DNA from: Chara braunii
Taxonomy: Eukaryota > Streptophyta > Charophyceae > Charales > Characeae
NCBI GenBank assembly: GCA_003427395.1
Contig: BFEA01000001.1
Span: 9,623,583-9,687,574, forward strand
Direction: 5' to 3'
Length of the DNA stretch: 63,992 nucleotides
The notes under the pieces are model-generated. The model was not told the origin of the DNA and searched no databases. It was given only the letters and a program-made list of their open reading frames with translations. This document shows, one piece after another, positions 44,994 to 55,017 of the stretch (position 1 is its first letter; every line of letters starts with the position of its first letter). The translations under genes were made by a program, and so were the position numbers.

Positions 44994-45243
44994 GTGTAAA
45001 ACCCGATAGCGGGTTTTTTTGGTGTTTTTTGCTACTTTCAGCGGAAAACAGCAGGAAAAAGTGACGAAACATGCAGCCGTGAAGAAGTGACATGTGGCGA
45101 GAAAAGAGAGACAGTGTTCTGTGTAAAACCCGAGTAGCCGTTTTTTTTGGGTGTTTTTTGCTGTTTTCAGCGGAAAACAGCGGCAAAAAGTGACGAAACG
45201 TGCAGCAGCGAAGAAGTGACACGTGGCGAGAAAAGAGAGACGT
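44994..45243 (+). repeat. Tandem duplication (127 bp) downstream of the primer-binding site
   Basis: GTGTAAAACCCG begins both units (44994 and 45121), and the order of motifs (CAGCGGAAAACAGC, GTGACGAAAC, GGCGAGAAAAGAGAGAC) is the same in each. This is probably the leader of the LTR element. Confidence 0.85.
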
Positions 45244-45301
45244 GCAAGCACCAAGGCCAAGGCCGCCGCACATGCACACGCCACGTGCCCACGCTGCCCC
45301 G

Positions 45302-45357
45302 CCCCCCCCCCCCCCCCCCCCCCCCCCGCCCCGCCCCGCCCCGCCCCGTCCCGCTCC
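45302..45357 (+). repeat. Poly(C) tract and CCCCG repeats
   Basis: Twenty-six C in a row followed by several GCCCC units. The complementary strand is G-rich and quadruplex-prone. Confidence 0.9.
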
Positions 45358-45675
45358 CGAATCACTTATATCAATATCCGGGATGCATGTTGCTGCCAAG
45401 GTTTGAATCTGGGCAGCTGTTCGCTATGCACGTGCGGAGCTGCTACCATAACACACTGGCCGTAGTGTGTGTATGGCTTAGCAATGCGGCATGCTAGTGT
45501 TGAAGAAGTGCTCTGCCAACTATTTACCCCCCTCCTCCCCCCCCCCCCCCCCGCGGCGAGCGGCAAGAAGCGGCCAGCAGGGCAGTAACGGCCGGGCTGC
45601 TACACCCCCCCCCCCTCATGGCTGCTGCTACCTGCGCACGTGGCCATCTGCAGTGCCACGTGCCAGCTTACTGTG

Positions 45676-45960
45676 GACCTGAAGACCCCTCCCTTGCCTA
45701 GGGTGCTGGTGTACAGGCCAATCTGAGTGGTTGATCAAAATCTCAGCACACCCAGCTGTTGATGATGATGCTGACCATTATTTTTTGTACTGCTGCACCA
45801 GCAGTTTGCCAACAGTGAAGACCCCCGTGGCTAGGGGGCTGCGAGTCAGGCAACCAGGGTGGGCCTGGGTGGCTGATCAAGATCTTAGCGAACCCTTGAT
45901 TACTCCCAACATCATTTCTGCTGCAGCAGCAAGCTGCCAGCATCTTGAAGGCCAAGATCT
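45676..45960 (+). repeat. Diverged tandem duplication, about 142 bp
   Basis: TGAAGACCC starts near 45676 and 45818. Both units share CTAGGG, then GGCC or GGGCC, GGTTGATCA or GGCTGATCA, a C-rich or T-rich segment and TGCTGCACCAGCAG or TGCTGCAGCAGCAAG. Confidence 0.65.
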
Positions 45961-46282
45961 AGTGGATCTTGGTGATCTTGTTGCTCTTGGCCAACCAAGA
46001 GCTTGGTATCATCACTCCCCACTAACCTACTCCCCCACCCCCCTCTCTCTTTCCTCCCCACTCACCATCTTCTTCTAATCTCTTCTACTCCTCTCCACCT
46101 TTTCCATCCCTTTCTCTCTCATTCTCTCACCCTTGTCTCCCTCAACTACAACCTCATCATGCCCCCACCTTCCACTTCCACCTTTTTCTCTTTCTCACCT
46201 TTTTCTCTCTTCCTTCTTCACTTTTTCATCCCCCTCTCCCCCCAACTTCAATTTTTTTTGCTTTTTTAATTTTTTCTCATAC

Positions 46283-46502
46283 TTGCAAGCGGACGTCGTC
46301 CGGGCGGTTCCGCACGTGCGACGGACCGTCGGACCAGACCCGCGCGGCGCACGAATGTGCGCCCGACAACCAGTTACCCCCCAACCCNCCCCCCCCCCCA
46401 AAAAAAAAGGCCCCGTCCGGTCCGGGGGGAGGGTGCCGCACGAGGCAAAGCGGACCAGACCGGACGCTCGTCCGGTCGCTCGTCCGGTCCGTCCGCTTGC
46501 AA
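46283..46502. mobile_element. Candidate MITE (220 bp) with perfect 13-bp terminal inverted repeats
   Basis: TTGCAAGCGGACG at 46283-46295 is exactly inverted at 46490-46502. The interior is GC-rich with further CGGTCCGG-type inversions and a C-run/A-run centre (one N at 46388). The flanks are T/A-rich. I could not assign a target duplication, so the superfamily is open. Confidence 0.7.
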
Positions 46503-47590
46503 TTATTTTTCTTCGTTTTGTCTTTCTTTTTGATTTAAATTTCCTATTTCTTCAAAAATTTGAATTTTTTTCTTCTTTCTACTTCCTTTTTCATTTTCTG
46601 ATTTATTTTATTTTATTTTTATTTATTCTAAAATTTTGATTTTTTTTTTTCCTGTGGCATCTCTAGATCTGGTAGGACTTAGTTATTTCAGCTCTCGGCG
46701 CACATTTTGACCCCATGGGGGTAATGAAGTGCTGCCGATTTTTTTTCCTTTTCTCCCTACTCTCTCCCCTCTTACTTAGTCATATCTTTGCTGACACACT
46801 TCGAAATGCTGCCGAATTTTTTGAAAAGTTCAACACTTAGCCTCTATTCACTCTCCACCACCTCATTTATTATTTATTTATTTATTTATTTGAAATTTAT
46901 AGTTTGCGGCATTTTGAAACTTAGTGTGCTTATCTTGGTCGCTCCTTCCTCTTGGCACATTCTTGACCCCATGGGGGGTAAGAACATGCTGCCGAAAATT
47001 CAAAAAAAATGAATATTATTTCTCTCTTCACATTTTGTTTACTTATTTCTTTAATTATTTTCTACATAGCATCGCGCTCGGGATCAGTGATCGAGCCCGA
47101 AAGTGTCCGAAAATCGACCAAGCACTAGGCTACCAGAGTGGCCCGGGGTCACTTGCCCGGCCGGGCCAAAAAAAATAAGAAACATTAAAATAAAAAATAT
47201 AATTTTTAAATTATTTTTTATTTTAAATTTGGTGAAGAATTTCGATCTGACCTTGAGGCAAAAGTTGTTCAGCTTATTTTTATGCATCACATAGTTGTTT
47301 TTTCCGATTTTTTGGAATTTTTTTATTTTTTATTTTTTTTGCTGGGACCTTCCTTGGTCCTTGCACGGGCTGGCCACCCGGGACCCGGGCGGCCCGGCTG
47401 GTAGCCTAGACCAAGCATGAATGCAGGAATCAACGAAATCATGAGAATGCAGAAATCCACGTCTCGCACGGGAACGCCGATCACAGGACCTGGTAGGTCG
47501 TCCGTTGTCCGCTCACTCGCACTCGCACCGCACCTGCACACACCAAGAGATGTTTTGGTGTGAGTGTCAAGTAATAAACCCCCTCTTAAA
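46503..47590. other. T-rich unassigned stretch
   Basis: Mostly T-rich with GC islands near 47090-47165 and 47365-47410 containing GGCCCGGG-type strings that recall the ends of the insertion at 3210-3724. No coding sequence is recognised. Confidence 0.4.
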
Positions 47591-49412
47591 TCCTCCTCGC
47601 CTCAGGGGTTACAGGCGAACTGAATTCCCAAGAGCCAACCTTCCCCGGCAACGACACTACTGTCGACCGGTAGAACTGTAGAAGGGTTCTACCAACACGC
47701 CGATCGCACCCTATGTGTCGCTCCACGTCTGTCACCCGTGGGAGGGGCAATCGGGGCTCCTGTAACCTGCAAGAAAAATGGTTAGTCCAAAAACCACTCG
47801 ATGAGCACTGGAGTTGACTGCTGACGCAAAAACAAGGCACGCACAGACCAGTGTTTGGAAGGAACAAAATGTGTATTTCCATTTAATCCAAAATGATAGG
47901 GTTCAACTCGCTACTCCTGACCCCAGAGACAGATCTTATGTCCAAGTCAGGGAAATCGGTCTCAGTCCCAACCGATCTCACCATCAACCTAGGGCAAATC
48001 CTCCGCCCGATAGTGTGTCACCTATAGCGAGTCCGCTGATCCCATGGAACTGCGCTGGAGCTCTCCGTATCAGAGCTAGACTCTCGGGCCCACTGGGGCC
48101 ACAACTCCAGATCGAGTTTCACCATAAGCCCCGTTCGCATGAGAGTCTTTCTTGAATAAGGTCTCTGGCGTTTTCCCACCTGGTCTCAAATGTCTCGTCC
48201 AGAATCAAGGAAAGCACCGGTCCGATCTCACAATTCCCTGTTCGACTGTCGAGTCCCGCAGCCGGGCCCCAAACACTTCCCTTGGCCTCAAAGGTCCTTG
48301 GTGGGCTCGAATGTCCCGTCCGACCCAAAGTTCCGGCCTGTGTCCTGAGTCCCGACTGGTCTCCAAAATCCCGACAGATGTCGTAGGCCCAGTGTCGTCC
48401 AGGTCCCGGCCTGGTTCTGGAAATCCCAGCCTGTTCTCAAATGCCCCTTTGGATCCGAAAGTCCTCGCTTGAGTTCAGAGTTCCGGCCCCATCCAAGGCC
48501 TATGCCTCGTCTGGTCTGAGTCGCTTGGCCCCGTCAAATTCCAGGATCACATCCGTAATTCCCGGTTAGACTGTCGAGTCCCGCAGCCAGGCCCCAAACA
48601 CTCCCCCTGGCCCCAAAGGTCCTTGATGGGCTCGAAGGTCCCGTCCGACCCAAAGTCCTGGTCTGTGTCCCGAGTCCCGACTGGTCCCCAAAATCCCGAC
48701 AGACGTCGTAGGCCTGGTGTCGTGTCCCGGCCTGGTTCCGAAAATCCCAGCCTGTTCTCAAATGCCCCTTTGGATCTGAAAGTCCTCGCCTGAGTTCGGA
48801 GTTCCAGTTCCATCCAAAGCCTAAAGGTCCATGGTGGTCTCGAAGGTCCCGTCCGACCCAAAGTCGCGGTCTGTGTCCAAAGGCCCTGCTCGTCTCCGAA
48901 AGCCCTGTCTGCGTCGTCGAAGGGCACGCTTGCATGTGCGCTCGAGTTCCCGGCAACGTGCGAGCTCAAGCACTGCTTGTTGATGTCACCTTGGTTGCGC
49001 GATGCTTACACATTGTCGAGCGTCCGTGCCCACAGCCTTCCCTGTCTGTGTCACAACTGCGCACCCGTCCGAGCAAGGTTTTCCCAGCTGTGCGCGGCTT
49101 ATCGCTGTTGCGCGCCCGTGCGCGCGACCATCTGACCGTGCGCAGGGTTACCTGCGGTTGCGCGCCCATGCACGTGGGCTGTGCATAGCTTATCGTGGGG
49201 TTACCCGCGGCTGTGCCCCGACCCTGACTACGTGCGGTTGCACACTGACGCGGGCGACTGCCGCGCGCTCCGATCCGATTGCGCTCCTTACTTCTTGCCT
49301 GTTCCACTTGACTCGGATTTTCACTATTCATTTGCATGATGCTTCTTTTTTTTGCCATCCAATAAGATCTTGGATCTGTTATACGCTCTGATCTGGTAGT
49401 TGACGTGTCAAA
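47591..49412 (+). promoter_or_regulatory. Probable LINE 5' UTR region
   Basis: The 325-bp repeats and then a GC-rich stretch (48990-49270) with repeated TTGCGCGCCC strings run up to the ORF1 at 49413. The layout mirrors the 140-bp repeats in the LINE B 5' UTR. The left limit is not defined. Confidence 0.5.
48215..48890 (+). repeat. 325-bp tandem repeat upstream of a LINE ORF1
   Basis: GACTGTCGAGTCCCGCAG begins at 48244 and 48569, so the period is 325 bp. A third partial unit (AAGGTCC, GGTCTCGAAGGTCCCGTCC) starts near 48826. Within each unit GTCCCG/TGGTC strings recur. The reverse-strand frames of about 140 codons translate the repeat. Confidence 0.88.
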
Positions 49413-51276
49413 ATGGATCCACACAGAGATCAGTTGTGTGATATGATTCGGCATTGTTTCCTTTCTGGAGAAGAAGATGACGATGTAGCGGGGAGATATC
49501 TTGCTGCCTCACGGGAGGAAGGCTCTGACACGGTCATTATCGATCTTAACCCAATGGCCTCAGATGCTACAGTTGAGTATCTGAGACTCCATGCAGTTTT
49601 AGCTCTATTTCAGGGCCTCAAAAACAACGTGCCTTTTGCACACAAAGAATCATGGATCCGCTCGGTGGAAGTTGGATGGGATGCTACCATGGAAAGTGGA
49701 CACAGGGGTAGAGTTAAGCCCGAAGGAGCTAATATGGTTTCCTATCTAGCGGTTAATCATGCCCTCAGAAATTGGTCGGTAGATACAGTGCAAAAAGAGG
49801 AACAGGTGACTGCTGGGGGAAAAATTTGTAGAGTGTTATACAAATCTTGCGCTACCCCTGCTGAACAAGCGAAAGTCAGAGAGGACGCTCAGGCTTCAGT
49901 ATATTGGATTATGGTTCTCAGAGTGTCACTCATTGCAATGCCCTTTTTGAAAGCATCGGTTACTAAAGCGTTTGGGGAGGTCCTCAAAGCTTATCCTCCG
50001 GAGCAGAACAAACTGGAACCTCAGCCGGTCAATCGAAGATATGATCTTCACCCTCGGGCTAAACCTCGGATCAGTAAATATCTCAAAGTTCAATCACACC
50101 ATGACTGGCATAAAGTTGAAGTTGTGACCCAAGACATTCCCTGGTCAACACTCAGAGCAGATGATCTTTCATCTCCCGAAGACAGCGTTCACCCTTTTGA
50201 GGTCAACACATATCTCAGTCAATCTCTACCACAGCCTGCTCAGTGGCAGGTCTTTTTCTGGTTCCCTTCTATCTCTGCCAACGACCTGCTCAGTCAATCC
50301 CCTGGAGTCCAGGGTTATCAATGCTGGCAGGGACCCTCGAATTTTTTCTGAGTTCAGTTTGTATACGGGACGCTGGACCCGCTTTCCAGCAGGTGACGCT
50401 CCCCACCAATAGATGGAGCCTCTCCCCAACTGGTAGTGGTGTCTGCTCTTATCAGCATCACTACCATCGGCGGGGGTGTTTTTTGTCAAAAAAAAAAAAA
50501 AACAAAAAAAAAAAAAACATTCCCTGGTGCATAGAGTGCAGATGGTATGGTCACAAATCGGGTGACTCTCAGTGCCCAAAAAAGTCTGTACAGACCTCGA
50601 CAGGCCAGACATCTGGTATGGGTCCTTCTTCTGGACCCCCCCCCCACCTGTGACTGGACAGGACACATTATCAGGAATAGCTCCTTCCGGACTTGGGAGA
50701 GGTTCGACCAGTGGAGGCCCAGCTTCTGGTTCTCCCTTGGCTGCATTTGGTATGGGTGGGCCCTCATTACCAGCCGCAGTTGTTTTGGATTCAGAAAAAT
50801 ATGTTGGTCAGTCCCCTGTTGCATCAACAGTTGGTGCTACTCTAAACCCGCCTCCATCGAATATGCCCTTGGGAGAACAAAACGTGCCGAACCTGCAGAC
50901 TGAGTCTATACCAGTGATTGATAATGAGACTGCAAAACACACCGATGATGCTACTCGTTTGGCTCCTGAGTCCCCTCTCTCATATGGAGGGCCAGAAGAG
51001 TTCATGTACCCTCAAAAAGCCCCTTTGCCAGTGCAGAGAACAAAGATACTTGCTGGCGGACCCAAAACACAGGCCCAAAAACCATATGCAAGACCTGATC
51101 ATGGTGGTAGTGCTGATACTCTGAAGAATGACAGTGATAAACATGTGTCATGGGCTGATATGGCAGAACACGAACGGTTGAGACCGTCTGAACAAGGTGA
51201 GATACAGATTGATGCAGAGAGTATTGCTCGCCAACAAGGTGATATAAATCCTGCTATGCCAGCCTCAATCCTTTGA
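49413..51276 (+). pseudogene. LINE ORF1 (second family), split by an insertion and a frameshift
   Basis: The ATG at 49413 opens a frame whose genuine part runs to about 50145 (IPW). A 371-bp insertion follows (50146-50516), after which the protein resumes as IPWCIECRWYGHKSGDSQC, a zinc knuckle with the same C-x2-C-x4-H-x6-C spacing as LINE B ORF1. The insert plus duplication is 383 bp, which accounts exactly for the frame change. A C-run near 50638 then shifts the frame again, and coding continues to 51276 with a Ser/Gly/Pro-rich tail and VSWADMAEH. About 510 codons remain without the insert. No ORF2 follows within the window. Confidence 0.78.
50146..50516 (+). mobile_element. 5'-truncated LINE insertion (371 bp) with 12-bp target duplication
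   Basis: ACATTCCCTGGT at 50134-50145 is repeated at 50517-50528. The insert contains the LINE 3' module (GGGACGCTGGACCC at about 50366, then CTCCCCACCAATAGATGGAG) and ends in an A-rich tail with one C. The last 65 or so codons of the apparent 312-codon frame (to 50351) come from this insert. Confidence 0.88.
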
Positions 51277-51286
51277 GCATGTACTA

Positions 51287-51859
51287 AGAGGATGACCAGC
51301 CCTAAGTTAAAGTCTGGTATCGAACACAGGACCTTATGTGAATCGTGCAAGTGACCTAATCTATTGACCTACACGGTGAAATAGTCTGTAGCTGTGCTCT
51401 ACTGGGCTCGAGTAAACCGGACTATGCAAGCCATCCAGCAGTCTCATGACAGCCCTGTAGACCAAGAACATCAGCACTGGTTGGAAATGCGCATTGTGGT
51501 ATGAGCTTGTGGGTTCAAAACTCCACAGCCTTGCAGGGCGTTAGAATGATGCACAGCTGGACACACACACCCTTGGGATGATGCAGGTAAGTTATTACAG
51601 ACACTGCCTGCACACCAACCAATGGATAGTCCATGGTTGTTGTATGTGGGGACTGGGCGATGGTGGGTATCCTGATGTTCTTGGTCTACGGGGTTGTCAT
51701 GAGACTGTGGGGTGGCTTGCATAGTCCGGTTTACTCGAGCCCAGCAGAGCACAGCTCCAGACTATTTCACAGTGTAGGTCAATAGGTTAGGTCACTTGCA
51801 CGATTCACATAAGGTCCTGTGTTCTATACCAGACCTTAACTTAGGGCTGGTCATCCTCT
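51287..51859. repeat. Large inverted repeat (188-bp arms, 197-bp spacer) with tRNA-like arms
   Basis: 51287-51474 and 51672-51859 are reverse complements with few mismatches. Each arm contains a degenerate tRNA-like block with an A-box-like TAGGTCAATAGNTTAGG and a B-box-like GTTCGATACC (GTTCTATACC in the right arm). In each arm the tRNA-like 5' end points to the centre. It could be a foldback element or two SINE-type copies in opposite orientation. Confidence 0.82.
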
Positions 51860-52496
51860 TTTGCAAGGAAAATAAGCAACAGCGAGATGACAATTCCAGT
51901 TCACACCATCACATTGAAAGCCAGATAGTCACAATGTGTCCAGAGAGCAGCATTGCACCAATAATACACCAATGGAAGTTCGTAGCACTTAAAACCAATG
52001 TTCATGGAGAGCAAACTCTCTCCCCTCAACACGAGTCCAGTTCCTTCACACTCACACTTGGCGCTCAGCGCCTGCTCCTACACAGCTACTAGAGACTTCA
52101 AAAAGACAATGCAACTGTTGACATCAGCGGCAGCCCGAAGTACTTGAAGATGTCGCCCATGCAGACCATCTTCAATACAAGGTAAGTGCCCTCACATCAT
52201 CATCATCATCATCATCCTTCACCTATCCCCTGACTACACCCACACCTGTCCTCTCTTTTACCTGAAGACCACCCCTGCGCTTCACTGTAGTCCAAGCCCA
52301 CCAGCTATGATGGCTGGGCTATGGCGCTGCCCTCAGCAGCGCCTTCCTCCTCTGCACGACCACACGTGCTGCACCCCGCCTCTCAGCGCCAGCCAGCAGC
52401 CGCGAGCCTTTGCTCCAGCAGCGCTGCTGCTAGCATGCGAGTGCCTGAATGAGGCTGCCTGGCCAGAGCTCTTTCCTTTATGGAAAAGAGCTGGCC
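51860..52496. other. No clear gene; (CAT)n tract at 52194-52217
   Basis: A frame to 52092 (ENKQQRDDNSSSHHH...) might be a leftover ORF1 tail. A short CAT repeat follows. Nothing else is recognised. Confidence 0.4.
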
Positions 52497-53086
52497 TGTG
52501 ATAAGCTCAGATCCGTACCGCGCGGCTTGCCGTATCCCTGAGGAAAAATCCCGCGGAAGCCCCGAAGTACGGACGCGGATAGAAAGGGGTTTTTCCTTCT
52601 TTTTGCTTTTGTTTTCTTTTTGAAACGACTTTTTCGTTTTGTTTGGTTAATAACTCCCGCGGGCGAATAGCGGCCGCGGTATGAAAACCAAGAAACGGGT
52701 GTGGTTGGGACTTTTTGAATTTTTTGCGTGCACGCCCAAGCTCCGATTTCTTCGCGAGTCTCGCATCCCCGTTTCTTGCTTTGCATCCTCACGCCATCTT
52801 CCCTTCTTGCTGCGCGCATTTTTCCCATGCAGGACTCTTCGTCTCCCCCTACGCCCAGCTTGATCCTTACCCCGTCTTCCTCTGCGAAGCGACTGGCTGC
52901 GTAGTTGGGATGCTCGGATCAATGTGGAAAGCGGGAAACCGCGCACCACTGGGACGAACACCCCAATCATGTAGCCATGCAATCCCGCGGGTCGAACCCT
53001 CTAACTCCCCACCTCTCTCTCCTGTCCTGCTCATCTACACCCTGCGCTGCCCGCACCTCGCGCTGTTAACCCGCCGCCTCCCGCGC

Positions 53087-53093
53087 TATAAAT
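53087..53093 (+). promoter_or_regulatory. TATA box of the 5' LTR
   Basis: TATAAAT in a GC-rich context, about 590 bp into the LTR, is conserved at the matching place in the 3' LTR (63723-63729). Confidence 0.75.
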
Positions 53094-53891
53094 TTGCGCA
53101 ACCCTCTCCTCTCCTCCTCTTTGATCTCGACTGCAATGTTGCGCGAGCTATGCGCGAGAGTCCGCGGCGCCGAACAGGCTCGACGAGCCCAAGGACGGGC
53201 GGAGTGACGACGTGGGGTGGACCCCGCGATAGTCTCGGGGCGAAGCAGTCAGAGGGACGGAGCAGTGGTGGGGATTGGACGCCGGCCGGGGCAGGGCCTT
53301 GTGGCTATGGTGGTCGGTGGTCTTGGGAAGTTTTGAAGGCTGCGCCTGGGGGCAGCGGTTAATTGAATTTTTTGTGTACAAGAAGGACTCGCTTTTATCT
53401 CCATTGCTGCTTTGTCCATGCATGTCGTGTGTGTGAAGCCCCGAGTGATGGGAGCTGGTTATACGCATGAGTGACGTCAAAGGTTCATGGATGATTAGAT
53501 GTCCTGTCAAGGATTGTTGATTGCATGCATGTATGGGTGTATGTACTCGTCCGGGCGGGGATGGGCAAACTGAACTGGGGGACCGTCTGCTTAGGACTAT
53601 GAGTGTGTTGATCCGGTTGTTCCCCTCCCCTCCGCGGCCTTTCGTGCGCTCTCGTGCGGTCTTGGTGTAACTCTCTCTCTCTCTCTCCCTCTCTCTTTCT
53701 CCCTTTTTGATCGCCTTCCTTTTGAACTAACAGTCATCGCCTTTTAGAGCTTCTCGTCCCCGTACCGGTGACGTCAACCGCCTGCGTCCACGCGGACGGT
53801 TGACGCCCCCGCCAAGGGTAGAAAGCTTAGATTCCGTCATCCTCCCCCTACGCACCCACTTTCGAGAGAGAAGAATGGCGACGATTGTTGC

Positions 53892-54413
53892 ATGGATTCG
53901 GTGTTGGTCCGGATGACCGGGAACGGGGGATCTTGCCCGTGTTCATCACGTACCTCCAATCGTCTCATCTCGCTACCGACCTTCCCCATCACAGATGACG
54001 ACAGCGTCTATTGCGATGCGGACGTACGGCGCGCGCTGAGGCGGACGGAGCAAGTGTGTTGGCAAGACCCGCCTCGAGCTTGTGAGATAAGGGGGAACCG
54101 GTTTGTTCTGATTGATTGGTTTGATTCCCCGACTCTAATATTGCCTTATACGGGTTTGATGGTGTTGCCCTGGTCGGCCGCTCACGCCGCGTGGCAGCCG
54201 CAGTTTGATTGTCGCTGGTGTCGCCAGGGGGACTCGTGTTCTTGGCGGCGGCTGGTCCTGGGTTACGAGGGAGCGACACGTTTCCCCGAGCTTTCCAGTA
54301 GTGCGGGGGCGCTGCCCGCGCAATTTCGAATTCAGATGCCCGCGAGTCCTCCCGCCACTTTACCCTCCCAGAAACTTTCGCGCGGACTCTGTGAGTTCGA
54401 CGCCGAGGCCTGA
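53892..54413 (+). CDS. ORF upstream of gag, unknown function (173 codons)
   Basis: An open frame from the ATG at 53892. The residues are protein-like: DADVRRALRRTEQV, RFVLIDWFDSPTLIL and a Cys cluster FDCRWCRQGDSC (C-x2-C-x5-C, near residue 115) that could bind metal. An out-of-frame ATG at 53876 precedes it. It does not resemble gag. If the LTR reaches the primer-binding site at 54823, this ORF lies inside the LTR. Otherwise it is a leader ORF, as known in some Tat/Ogre elements. I do not recognise the family. Confidence 0.5.
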   Translation: MDSVLVRMTGNGGSCPCSSRTSNRLISLPTFPITDDDSVYCDADVRRALRRTEQVCWQDPPRACEIRGNRFVLIDWFDSPTLILPYTGLMVLPWSAAHAAWQPQFDCRWCRQGDSCSWRRLVLGYEGATRFPELSSSAGALPAQFRIQMPASPPATLPSQKLSRGLCEFDAEA

Positions 54414-54822
54414 AGGCCTCGAGCCAACCACCTCCACAGCAAAGACCCGAGGGTTCGTCCACTTCGTGAGGTCGATGATGAGGCCTGAAGGCTTCGAACC
54501 CACCTCCTATCCCCCAAACCCCTGACGGTCGAAGTTTGTCTTCCGCCGCCATGGCCCTCTCCCCTTGATGCCTTTTTCCGTCCCGATGCATGACGAGAAT
54601 TCATTTTTGCGGAAACCTTTTTGATTTTATCGTTTTGGAGTGATCCGACCCCCACAGGACTCCGTGACGACAGTTCGACTCCGAGAAAAACCTCGGCCAA
54701 GAAACGAGAGCCTCCCGTTCCGTCCGGGAAACTCAACACTTACGGCCAAAAATCCTCGGCCATGCCCCTACTAGAACTCTGATCGGCCACCCCGTACGGG
54801 GAGCCGCGAGGGGGCGTGAGGT

Positions 54823-54834
54823 TGGTATCCGAGC
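54823..54834 (+). promoter_or_regulatory. Possible primer-binding site (tRNA-Met type, one mismatch)
   Basis: TGGTATCCGAGC differs by one base from TGGTATCAGAGC. It lies 183 bp before the gag start, a normal position. Confidence 0.5.
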
Positions 54835-55017
54835 TGATTCGTTTCGGCTCCGAGGTTTTCCTAGGACGATTACCCTGTTTTAAAGTTTCTCCTTTTTCTT
54901 TTTGATCTTTTCACTAGAATTTTCGCATTTTTGAGTAGGCTGGCTCCCCATCGTCGGAGGCCCGTGACTAGCAATCAGAACCGGGCGAGAAGCCGGGCTT
55001 GAAACCCGCCTCCTGCG

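Larger units (their letters stand above)
52497..54822 (+). repeat. 5' LTR (right limit inferred)
   Basis: The left edge is certain because similarity to the 3' LTR begins exactly at TGTGATAAG. Similarity extends at least to 53362, where the window end cuts the other copy. The right limit at 54822 rests on a one-mismatch primer-binding site at 54823, which would make the LTR about 2.3 kb. The end is not a canonical CA, so a shorter LTR is possible. Confidence 0.65.

Noticed and set aside
45147-45497. Pro-rich frames of 70-115 codons near 45200-45500
   Set aside because: They read through a C26 run and CCCCG repeats; no protein-like segment remains outside these.
48534-48969. Two 140-codon minus-strand frames
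   Set aside because: They are translations of the 325-bp tandem repeat in different frames.
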